Shown here in pieces: positions 1 to 7,977 of a DNA stretch of 64,000 bases. The notes below the pieces were generated by a model, which was not told the DNA's origin, ran no database searches, and saw only the letters and a list, made by a program, of their open reading frames with translations. The DNA lies in contig NZ_QRGD01000006.1 in NCBI RefSeq assembly GCF_003449015.1, positions 186,001 through 250,000 of the forward strand. Reading direction: 5' to 3'. The first letter of the stretch is position 1, and each line of letters starts with the position of its first letter. The stretch comes from Aureibaculum luteum (lineage in GTDB: Bacteria > Bacteroidota > Bacteroidia > Flavobacteriales > Flavobacteriaceae). Position numbers and translations under genes: made by a program.

Positions 1-2
1 CT

Positions 3-1490
3 TTATTTAATTTCCTTACCAGCTAGCATTCTAATTTTTATATTCAATGCAGCAAAAATTAATGTCATAAAAGGACTTAACCAATTAAAAATTGCATAGA
101 TAAAATACTCACCTACACCAACACCTAAAACACTAGATTGGTAAGCACCACAAGTATTCCATGGTATTAGCACTGAAGTTACCGTACCTGAATCTTCTAA
201 GGTTCTACTTAAATTTTCAGGAGCTAAACCTTTATCTTCATAAGCCTTTTTAAACATTTTACCAGGGATTACTATGGCTAAATACTGATCAGAAGCCACA
301 ATATTTAAACCTAAACAACTTACCACTGTTGCAGAAAATAAGCCAAAAACTGAAGATGCCAAACTTAATAAGGCTTTTGTAATTCTGGCCAACGCACCAA
401 TACCATCCATTACGCCACCAAAAACCATAGCACAAATAATTAAAAAGATGGTCCAAAGCATACCTTCCATACCTCCAGAACTAAATAATTCATTCAATTT
501 TTCATTTGTTGTAACAATCTCAGTATCTACGAATACTGCATTAATTATGGATTGAAAATTACTTTCAGACAAACTACTTAAAACATCTGATTGAAAAATA
601 AATGCAAAAACAGCGGCTAATAAGACACCTGCACTTAAAGCTATCAAAGGTTTTGTTTTTAATAATATCAGAGCGATAACCGTTAATGGTACAATAAACA
701 AATAAGGTGTTATATGAAAAGTGGATTTAATAGTATCTAATAAATTACTAACGTTAGCATTACCATTAGTCTCTATGGTAGTACTTAGTATTCCAAAAAC
801 AATTAAAGTTATTAAAATTGTAGGTACAGTTGTAATTGACATGTATTTTATATGCGTAAACAAATCTGTGCCTGCCATGGCAGGAGCAAGATTTGTAGTA
901 TCACTTAAAGGTGACATTTTATCACCAAAATAAGCTCCTGAAATTACAGCACCAGCAATCATTCCTGTAGGAATTCCCAGTGCAGTACCAATACCAACTA
1001 AAGCAATACCTACTGTGGCTGAAGTGGTCCAAGAACTACCTGTAGCTATTGAAATAACAGCTGCAATAACAACAGATGCTGGTAAAAATATACTGGGACT
1101 TAATAATTGAAGTCCGTAATACACCATTGCTGGTATAACTCCACTTACCAACCAAGTACCAGCCAAAGCACCAACCAAAAACAAAATCATTATGGGAACA
1201 AAAACACTTTTCCAGTTTTCCCAAATTTCGGTAAGCATTATATTTAAAGGAACTTTATTTAAAAATCCGACTATGGCAGCTATACCTCCACCAATTAACA
1301 AAATAAATTGATTTGAATATTCACCCAACCATTCCCCTTCTTTATAAAAAATATTATAGGCTAACAAGGCCATTAATATTAAAACTGGAGTCAAAGCTTC
1401 CCAAATATTAAGTTCTTTATTATCTATTATTTTGTTATGTGTAACTTTAGAACTTATATCAATTTCAGAAATATTCTTTTCGTCTTCCAT
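3..1490 (-). CDS. nhaC: Na+/H+ antiporter, NhaC family
   Basis: Polytopic inner-membrane protein of about 495 residues with many hydrophobic segments, matching the NhaC family in length and in the conserved ATGSSWTTSATVG and GAYFGDKMSPLSDTTNLA stretches. The family exchanges cytoplasmic protons or Na+ and supports pH and sodium homeostasis, which fits a marine organism. The open frame extends to a TTG at 1535, but I chose the ATG at 1490 because it opens onto the acidic, soluble N-terminus (MEDEKNISE) expected before the first membrane helix. The stop lies at the very edge of the window, so the gene is complete. It is divergent from the DinB-like gene, with about 150 bp between the two starts. 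The actual ion specificity cannot be read from sequence. Confidence 0.85.
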   Translation of the reverse strand: MEDEKNISEIDISSKVTHNKIIDNKELNIWEALTPVLILMALLAYNIFYKEGEWLGEYSNQFILLIGGGIAAIVGFLNKVPLNIMLTEIWENWKSVFVPIMILFLVGALAGTWLVSGVIPAMVYYGLQLLSPSIFLPASVVIAAVISIATGSSWTTSATVGIALVGIGTALGIPTGMIAGAVISGAYFGDKMSPLSDTTNLAPAMAGTDLFTHIKYMSITTVPTILITLIVFGILSTTIETNGNANVSNLLDTIKSTFHITPYLFIVPLTVIALILLKTKPLIALSAGVLLAAVFAFIFQSDVLSSLSESNFQSIINAVFVDTEIVTTNEKLNELFSSGGMEGMLWTIFLIICAMVFGGVMDGIGALARITKALLSLASSVFGLFSATVVSCLGLNIVASDQYLAIVIPGKMFKKAYEDKGLAPENLSRTLEDSGTVTSVLIPWNTCGAYQSSVLGVGVGEYFIYAIFNWLSPFMTLIFAALNIKIRMLAGKEIK

Positions 1491-1636
1491 TAGGTTGGTT
1501 TTGTACTGTAATATTACGAAAAATACTAAAGACAATAAAAGGGTATTAGCATGTTAAATCCAAAAAGTCAAACTTACTCACTACCAATGAGTTAAATTTT
1601 TATTATTATCTTTAATGCAAACTAAACTAATTTATT

Positions 1637-2269
1637 ATGAACTTTTCAAAAAAAAATCACGAGCATCAAAAGAGCAATTTTTTAATTGTGAATCAAAAAT
1701 CTATTATTTATTTTACCCTTGGAATACTTGTAATGAGTACCGTTGCTTTTATTAAAGTTGAAAATAAAATTACCAAAAACACTAACGTAAAAGCATATAT
1801 TGAAGTATTAAGTAGCTCTAAGGCGTATACACTTCAAATAGCAGAGGCTATGCCTGCCGAAAAATATACGTTTAAACCAACGGACTCTGTAAGAAGCTTT
1901 GGAGAACAAATGGCTCATATTGCTACCTCGTCAAAATTTTTAATTGCTTTATTTGTAAAGGGAGAACCGATGCCAAGTCAAGAAGATTTTGCTGCTGCCG
2001 CAAAAATGGAAAAGGAAATGGGAGTTTCGAAGGAAGCTTGTTTAAAAGCAATTTCCGAATCATATAATTTGGTTATTTCTACCTTTCAAAACATGAGTGA
2101 TGAACAATTGGCTGAAACATTTGTAGTTCCTTTTGACCCCCAACAACCAGCTTTTGCAAAAGAAAAAGCATTTCAATTTATTGGTGAGCATACAGCACAT
2201 CATAGAGGGCAAGCATTAGTAGCCTTACGAATGCAAGGCATAAAATCACCTGAATACAAGTTGTATTAA
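1637..2269 (+). CDS. DinB-like protein with N-terminal membrane anchor
   Basis: A 210-residue protein with a hydrophobic segment at about residues 23-42 (signal anchor or uncleaved signal) followed by a four-helix-bundle DinB/YfiT-like domain. The putative metal triad is His94 in EQMAHIA and His185/His188 in GEHTAHHRGQ, the usual DinB arrangement. Family members are metal-dependent and in some cases thiol transferases; the substrate here is unknown. The membrane-facing N-terminus suggests an extracytoplasmic protein, which is less usual for DinB proteins. A strong hairpin follows the stop codon. It is one of only two confident plus-strand genes in the window. Confidence 0.75.
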   Translation: MNFSKKNHEHQKSNFLIVNQKSIIYFTLGILVMSTVAFIKVENKITKNTNVKAYIEVLSSSKAYTLQIAEAMPAEKYTFKPTDSVRSFGEQMAHIATSSKFLIALFVKGEPMPSQEDFAAAAKMEKEMGVSKEACLKAISESYNLVISTFQNMSDEQLAETFVVPFDPQQPAFAKEKAFQFIGEHTAHHRGQALVALRMQGIKSPEYKLY

Positions 2270-2275
2270 AAACAG

Positions 2276-2309
2276 GAGACAGTTTGAAATTAAAATATCA
2301 AACTGTCTC
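2276..2309. terminator. bidirectional hairpin terminator
   Basis: Perfect 12-bp inverted repeat: GAGACAGTTTGA at 2276-2287 and TCAAACTGTCTC at 2298-2309, with a 10-nt loop. It sits between the converging ends of the DinB-like gene (stop 2269) and the DUF6526 gene (stop 2309-2311), and its right arm reaches into the latter stop codon. The AT-rich flanks and position support termination in both directions. Confidence 0.75.
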
Positions 2310-2737
2310 TATATGCGGTAATAATCACCTCTCCAATTTTTTACTAATTTCTTGATTTCTTTTTCCGATAATTTGTCGGCTACGGCTTTTTTTGCTAAAT
2401 CTGGAAATTCTTCATCAGAAGCAAAACGTAGACCAATGATTTGACGAGTCGTTAGGTTACTATCTAATGGTTTTCCTGATAAAACAAAATGTTTTAAATT
2501 TTCTTCTGCCCTGATAGCCCTATCTTGTGCTTTTAACGCGAAAGTACGAGCAAAAAGCATGGCCAATATTAAAAGAAGAGCAACCATTACTAATAAAGTG
2601 GCACTATAAAAATTTTGTTCTGATGATTTTACAACATTAACAATGGTACCAATAAGTACAATTAAAGATAGTGGTATTGCAAAAAAATGATAAACTGGGC
2701 TAAAACGAGCGTGGTTTTTATAATTTTGAGAATTCAT
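2309..2737 (-). CDS. DUF6526 family membrane protein
   Basis: A 142-residue protein with two predicted membrane helices (about residues 18-38 and 45-66) followed by a charged cytoplasmic tail containing TTRQIIGLRFASDEEFPDLAKKA. This layout matches small Bacteroidota membrane proteins of the DUF6526 type. Function is unknown. It lies 66 bp downstream of the HGSNAT-like gene and may be cotranscribed with it. Confidence 0.65.
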   Translation of the reverse strand: MNSQNYKNHARFSPVYHFFAIPLSLIVLIGTIVNVVKSSEQNFYSATLLVMVALLLILAMLFARTFALKAQDRAIRAEENLKHFVLSGKPLDSNLTTRQIIGLRFASDEEFPDLAKKAVADKLSEKEIKKLVKNWRGDYYRI

Positions 2738-2803
2738 AAGGGTAAAGTTTAGGTGAAATTAATGGTTTTAAACTTAAGAAAATAAATGTAATCAATAAAA
2801 ATA

Positions 2804-3895
2804 CTAAACCTTAATAAAAATCTTCCGCTTATACATAATGTATCCTAAAACTAAATAGAAGGTTATTACCGTTAAAGCATACATTAGTGATGCTAATTTG
2901 TCAATAGAAATCCAACTTGTATAAAAGGTTTGATATAACCATGAATGAATGCTTTGGTTCTCCCCTATTTTAGTAAGATAGAACGTTTTTGCTATAAAAC
3001 TTGACAAGAAAAATATGGTAATAGCATTACTTCCTACATATTTAAAAATAGTACCAATTTTTATTTTTTTAACATCGGTCACATAATAAACTATGGCCAA
3101 AATTAGTGTTGCCCAGCCACTAGTTACGAGCACAAAACTACTTGACCAAAGAGCTTTATTTAACGGAAACCAAAGACTCCATATATACCCTGTAAGTAAT
3201 AACATAGCACCAATAATTAATAAAAATTGTGTTTTCTTGAGTTCTTTTGAAGCCAACACCTTTCCTATTAAAATTCCTATAATACAGGTAACTATAGCGG
3301 GTAACGTACTTAACAAACCTTCTGGATCATAATCATCTTTCCACATATGATTGCCCAATACATTTAAATCAATATAATTAGCCCAATTATTTGAAGCCCT
3401 ATCAAAAGTGGGTATTTCCCCATCAGGTAATGGAACAAAGCCTAAAAACAACCAATAGCCAACTAAAATGACAAAACCAATGGCTAATAGTTTTTTCCAG
3501 TCAAAATTTAGAAATAAAATAGCTGCAATAAAAAACACGACACCTATTCTTTGTAAAACACCAGGAAACCTTAGTGATTCAAAACTTTTAAAAAACGGAA
3601 AATAAGGCAAAAACCATCCTAAGAATAAGCCTAAGCCTATTAATTTTAAACCTCTAATGGTTATTTTTTTATACGTTAACCAAGTATTGGGCTTGTTTTT
3701 ATACGCGTAAGAAATTGAAATACCCACAATATATAAAAAGAAAGGAAAAACCAAATCAGTTGGTGTCAACCCATGCCATTCTGCATGCATAAGTGGTGGA
3801 TAAATACTCCCCCAACTTCCTGGATTATTCACCATAATCATTGCGACTATGGTTAAACCCCTTAGTATATCTACAGATTCAACTCTATTTTTCAT
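2804..3895 (-). CDS. heparan-alpha-glucosaminide N-acetyltransferase-like membrane protein
   Basis: A 363-residue polytopic membrane protein with about ten hydrophobic segments. The N-terminus carries the family signature RVESVDILRGLTIVAMIMVN followed by EWHGLTPTDLVFPFFLYIVG, as in the DUF5009/HGSNAT/NagX group. The His in this second stretch corresponds to the region that takes acetyl groups in HGSNAT. Family members are predicted to move acetyl groups onto amino sugars or related substrates across the membrane. The gene lies about 110 bp downstream of fucP, at the edge of the fucose locus, so a link to sugar uptake is plausible but is inference. Confidence 0.8.
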   Translation of the reverse strand: MKNRVESVDILRGLTIVAMIMVNNPGSWGSIYPPLMHAEWHGLTPTDLVFPFFLYIVGISISYAYKNKPNTWLTYKKITIRGLKLIGLGLFLGWFLPYFPFFKSFESLRFPGVLQRIGVVFFIAAILFLNFDWKKLLAIGFVILVGYWLFLGFVPLPDGEIPTFDRASNNWANYIDLNVLGNHMWKDDYDPEGLLSTLPAIVTCIIGILIGKVLASKELKKTQFLLIIGAMLLLTGYIWSLWFPLNKALWSSSFVLVTSGWATLILAIVYYVTDVKKIKIGTIFKYVGSNAITIFFLSSFIAKTFYLTKIGENQSIHSWLYQTFYTSWISIDKLASLMYALTVITFYLVLGYIMYKRKIFIKV

Positions 3896-4004
3896 TTTAA
3901 CATCTTATTAAAAAAGGAAAATACACCCCTAATGAACTCTGCTCGGTATCTTCAATAAAAATATTTTTCCATTTCGATAATCCTCAAAGGGACAATCCCT
4001 AATT

Positions 4005-5321
4005 TTATTTCTTTTTAAAACCTAGTTTATGCCCCCAAACAGCATAATATAAAATAATTATATAACAAGGTAAAAGAATCCAATAGCTACTATTCGCAGA
4101 ACTTGCCATTGCTTCAGCTTCAGAAATACCACTAGCAATTAATTCATGTTTACCAGAATCTACCAATCTACCATATAATGGTGGAATTATCGCCCCACCA
4201 GAAATTGCCATAACTAATAAAGCGGAAGCTGTTTTGGTAAATTTCCCTAATCCATGTAAGGTTAAAGGCCAAACTGCCGGCCATACCAATGCATTTGCAA
4301 TACCTAAAGAAGCTACGAATAATACCGAAGTAAAACCAGTAGTTAATAAAATACAAACTGAAAAGATAACACCAAGTACTGCACTAATTCTTAACGCAAG
4401 GCCTTGACTTAGATATTTTGGTATCAAAAATACACCGAGAGCATACATAAACACCATTGCTCCTAACGTAAAGGAGGTGAATTTACTTGCCTCAGCTGCG
4501 GGGATACCTATTGATAAACCATAGGCAATTATAGAATCACCAGCAATTACTTCTGCACCAACATAAACAAACAACGTTAATACACCTAACCATAAATGTG
4601 GGAATTGAAAAATACTAGTTTTAGCCGTTTCACCTTCAGCAACTTCCTCGTCTTCATCACCTTCTAATTCTGGTAATGGTGCTCTTAAAACTAATAAACC
4701 AAAAAGGAATAATACTACTGCCATTATTATATATGGCACTACTACACTATTGGCCATAGTATCCAATAGTTGCATCTTTTCATCTGAAGAAACAGTACTC
4801 ACTTTATCTTTTATATCATCTATACCCGATAACAGTAATGCTCCAAAAACTATTGAGCCTAAAGATCCTGCCACTTTATTGGCAATACCCATCATTGCAA
4901 TCCGTTTTGCTCCACTTTCAATAGGTCCTAATATCGTTATATATGGGTTTGCTGCAGTTTGTAATAAGGTCATACCCGTACCTTGAATAAAGATTCCAGC
5001 TAAAAACATCCAATAGGTTCTGGCTTCGGCCGCGGGTATAAACACCAATGCTCCAACAGCCATTAATATTAAACCAATGGACATACCCTTTTTATATCCT
5101 ACTTTTTTCAACAGATAAGATGATGGTAAAGCCATTACTACAAAGGCGATGTAAGAAGCTGATGCCACTAAATATGATTGTGTATCTGTTAACTCATTAA
5201 TAGTTTTCATAAATGGAATTAAAACTCCATTTATCCAAGTTACAAATCCGAAAATGAAGAACATAGCTCCAATAATCAGCATTGGTATTAAGTTACTGTT
5301 GCTTTTAGAAGGGGTTGTCAT
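4005..5321 (-). CDS. fucP: FucP-type sugar:H+ symporter (MFS, FHS family)
   Basis: A 438-residue MFS transporter of the fucose-glucose-galactose:H+ symporter family. The N-terminal half has FGFVTWINGVLIPFMKTIN and the hallmark QTAANPYITILGP segment, with a short acidic loop (ELEGDEDEEVAEGE) near the middle. It is the inner-membrane importer for a monosaccharide. L-fucose is the likely substrate given the five GH29 domains and the GH95 immediately upstream, but glucose/galactose members look similar. Its ATG overlaps the TGA of a truncated upstream reading frame in an ATGA, a sign that it was once translationally coupled to another gene. Confidence 0.8.
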   Translation of the reverse strand: MTTPSKSNSNLIPMLIIGAMFFIFGFVTWINGVLIPFMKTINELTDTQSYLVASASYIAFVVMALPSSYLLKKVGYKKGMSIGLILMAVGALVFIPAAEARTYWMFLAGIFIQGTGMTLLQTAANPYITILGPIESGAKRIAMMGIANKVAGSLGSIVFGALLLSGIDDIKDKVSTVSSDEKMQLLDTMANSVVVPYIIMAVVLFLFGLLVLRAPLPELEGDEDEEVAEGETAKTSIFQFPHLWLGVLTLFVYVGAEVIAGDSIIAYGLSIGIPAAEASKFTSFTLGAMVFMYALGVFLIPKYLSQGLALRISAVLGVIFSVCILLTTGFTSVLFVASLGIANALVWPAVWPLTLHGLGKFTKTASALLVMAISGGAIIPPLYGRLVDSGKHELIASGISEAEAMASSANSSYWILLPCYIIILYYAVWGHKLGFKKK

Positions 5322-5560
5322 AAATTATAAATTATAGGTTGATTTTTAAAGGATGGTAATGTACTAAAATAATTGAATATTTCATATAATATTCTACAAT
5401 TGACATCTAAACGACTTCGAAAAGCATTTATGCCGTTAAAATGTTTAATTATTGATTCTACTACATCTAATTGGATTCCTCCTTGGTTAGAAACAATTAA
5501 ACGGTCAAATGTCTTTTCATTTAAATTATCTATGGAAGGATAATTAGAATTAAATTTTAT
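5318..5560 (-). pseudogene. 5'-truncated gene remnant coupled to fucP
   Basis: An open frame of 80 codons plus stop runs from just after a TAG at 5561-5563 to a TGA at 5318-5320 that overlaps the fucP ATG (ATGA). It contains no ATG, GTG or TTG codon, so it cannot be an intact gene. The encoded peptide looks protein-like (for example LDVVESIIKHFNGINAFRSR and DVNCRILYEIFNYFS). In DNA this AT-rich an 80-codon open frame is unlikely by chance, and the ATGA junction is typical of operon partners. I read it as the 3' end of a gene whose 5' part was lost when the locus was rearranged. I cannot name the family. Confidence 0.45.
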
Positions 5561-5602
5561 CTATTACTTTATTTTTACGCGTATTCATAATTATAAAGAA
5601 AT

Positions 5603-7975
5603 TTATTCTACTAAATAAACACTGATTTTTTTAATTTGTGGTTGCTTTTCTGAAGCTAATACTCGAATTCTTACTCGACTTAGCTTTATATTATCAAATT
5701 TTTCAATTCTTTTATGTCCAATACTTTCTCCTTTGATGATAATTTTCCATTTTCCATTGAAACGCCCTTCCACTTGATATTTTCTAATACGTTCACCAAA
5801 TTTAATATCCTCTTGAATGATAATATGATTAATTTCAGTAGGTCTATCTAGTTTCAATTCAACGACATTACCTGTTCCTGAAGTTGTAGCAATTGGGTTT
5901 GAAAAACGTCTTTTAATTTCATCACCCCATTCTTTTAAGCGTTGCACATCAGGCTCAGGTAATAAACCATCTGGGTTTGGTGTTAGGCCCATAATCAATG
6001 TTGCATTCCGTCCAACTGATTTGTAATACATTTCCACCAAATTCTCTAAAGGAAAAACATGTGCGTCATCACCAGGTTCCCAAAACCATTCGTGACGTCC
6101 GTTATATCCTCGTAATGGGGCATCTGCCATTGCTGGCACCCAGAATTTACCATTTTTGTCTCCGTGTTTCAATAGTTTAAAATTATCCTTAGCAATATTT
6201 TTTTTAGCACTCTCACCGGCCCCTGTAACAGGGTAAGGAAAAGTGGACCAATTAGGATAACCTACTGTACCAGATTCTGACCCTCCCCAGCGTGCCTCTG
6301 CTAATTGTCCGTTATGATAAAAAAGACAATTGGGTTGATATTTTCGCACGATCGGCAATACATCTGGTGCACCATTTTTAGGATGGTCTGCACCTCCATC
6401 GAACCAGATTTCGAACAATTCACCATAATTGGTACTAATTTCTTTGACCATCCCTTCAACCATTTTATTATACCACTTTTGTCGTTGCTCTTTAAACGCT
6501 CCCTCTCCATTTATCTTAAAATCATGAACTCCCATAAAAGAGTTCCATCGAATGCCTAAATAAATTCCAGGCTTAATTCCATATTTCCTACAAGAAGCTA
6601 CAAAATCTCTTACAACATCACCTTTACCATCTCGCCATTTTAACGCTTTGACACTATAAGGATTTATATCTGATTGAAATAAAGCAAAACCCGTTTCATG
6701 GGTAGCTGTAAGAATGGCAAATGTTGCACCGGCATCTTTGGCGGCCTTTACCCATTGGTCAGTGTCTAAATGTTCTGGGTTAAATATTTGATAGTCATCA
6801 ACCGGATCAATTCGATTATTACCCTGTCCATATTTTTTATTATCAAAAACATGTAAATCATAATGAAAAACCACACCTAATTCGGCTTCTTGCCATGCCA
6901 ATTGACGTTTATTGGGTTTAGGAGAGCTCTTTTTCTCAATAGGAATAAAAACAGAATACGATTCATCATCTTTTTTTACAGTAACCATAAGTAAAACCGG
7001 TTCGCCATTTTCATGATATATAAATGGACGTTCCATTCTGTCAGGTTTTATCAATGTGCCATCATTTTGTTCGATTTCTTTTAATTTAAGAACGTATTCT
7101 GTAGCTTTTTCCCAATCCAGTCCATTTTCAGAAGTTATCAAACCTATAAAGCCATTTGTATGAAAAACACCATAATAACGCTCTCTATTTTTATCAAACC
7201 AAACAGACATATCTTCGGTGTCTAAATAATCAATCACAGGATTATCTTGAATTACAAAACCACGATCGGGTCTGTTTGAAACCGCTACAGCTTGATTCCT
7301 AATAAATCGAGTTTCATTAGGTTTATCTCCTTTTACAATTAAATAATAATTACCGTCCTTTCCTCTCTCAATTGCTGGATTTACGGTTAAGGTAGTAATA
7401 GGCCCACTAGGCTCAATTAATGGCTTATCTTGTCTAACCCATATCCCATTCAAAGAATTTGATACGGCCACTCCTGTACGCTGATTGGGTCTTAAAATTT
7501 TCCAATTGGCATGGTTATAGCCTGTTTTGGCTGTCTCAATCAGGTCTTGTTCTGTGTAGTTATTTACGCCTAGATTAGTAGCTATATAATAAAGATAGTA
7601 TTTCCCTTCGAAATATTTTATTTTCGGATTATGAGCCGTAATAGCATCCCAAAAACCTTCGCCCCGTCCTTTTAAAACCGTTTCCCTATATTTCCACGGA
7701 CCAGTAGGATTTTTAGCCGTTGCATGGGCAACTTCTGAATGTGTCAACCAACCTAAAAAACCATACTCTTTTTTCCATCGAGAATAAAAAAGATGGTACT
7801 TCCCTTTTTTATCTTTAATGATTGAGCCTCCCCAATTGTAAAAATTAGGTGTATTGAAAATATTTTCTTTGGCAATAGGTTGAAAACGATCATATAAGTA
7901 TAAATCATCCTCTTTCTTTTGTGCCATAATAGTAAAAAGAAAGAAATAGCAAATAAAAAATAGTTGCGTTTTCAT
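5603..7975 (-). CDS. two-domain glycosidase: beta-propeller (GH43/GH117-like) fused to GH29 fucosidase
   Basis: A protein of about 790 residues with signal peptide MKTQLFFICYFFLFTIMAQ. Residues ~20-350 resemble five-bladed beta-propeller glycosidases of the GH43/GH117 type (NWGGSIIKDKKGKYHLFYSRW, GEGFWDAITAHNPKI, MERPFIYH). Residues ~360-700 are a GH29 domain: HYDLHVF, ILTATHETGFALF, and FEIWFDGG whose Asp (about residue 526) is the predicted nucleophile. The last ~90 residues resemble a discoidin-like beta-sandwich. I chose the ATG at 7975, two bases after the upstream stop, rather than the codon at 7996, because the signal peptide begins there. The propeller's exact CAZy family is uncertain. 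The fusion may remove two linked sugars from one substrate end. Confidence 0.75.
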   Translation of the reverse strand: MKTQLFFICYFFLFTIMAQKKEDDLYLYDRFQPIAKENIFNTPNFYNWGGSIIKDKKGKYHLFYSRWKKEYGFLGWLTHSEVAHATAKNPTGPWKYRETVLKGRGEGFWDAITAHNPKIKYFEGKYYLYYIATNLGVNNYTEQDLIETAKTGYNHANWKILRPNQRTGVAVSNSLNGIWVRQDKPLIEPSGPITTLTVNPAIERGKDGNYYLIVKGDKPNETRFIRNQAVAVSNRPDRGFVIQDNPVIDYLDTEDMSVWFDKNRERYYGVFHTNGFIGLITSENGLDWEKATEYVLKLKEIEQNDGTLIKPDRMERPFIYHENGEPVLLMVTVKKDDESYSVFIPIEKKSSPKPNKRQLAWQEAELGVVFHYDLHVFDNKKYGQGNNRIDPVDDYQIFNPEHLDTDQWVKAAKDAGATFAILTATHETGFALFQSDINPYSVKALKWRDGKGDVVRDFVASCRKYGIKPGIYLGIRWNSFMGVHDFKINGEGAFKEQRQKWYNKMVEGMVKEISTNYGELFEIWFDGGADHPKNGAPDVLPIVRKYQPNCLFYHNGQLAEARWGGSESGTVGYPNWSTFPYPVTGAGESAKKNIAKDNFKLLKHGDKNGKFWVPAMADAPLRGYNGRHEWFWEPGDDAHVFPLENLVEMYYKSVGRNATLIMGLTPNPDGLLPEPDVQRLKEWGDEIKRRFSNPIATTSGTGNVVELKLDRPTEINHIIIQEDIKFGERIRKYQVEGRFNGKWKIIIKGESIGHKRIEKFDNIKLSRVRIRVLASEKQPQIKKISVYLVE

Positions 7976-7977
7976 TT

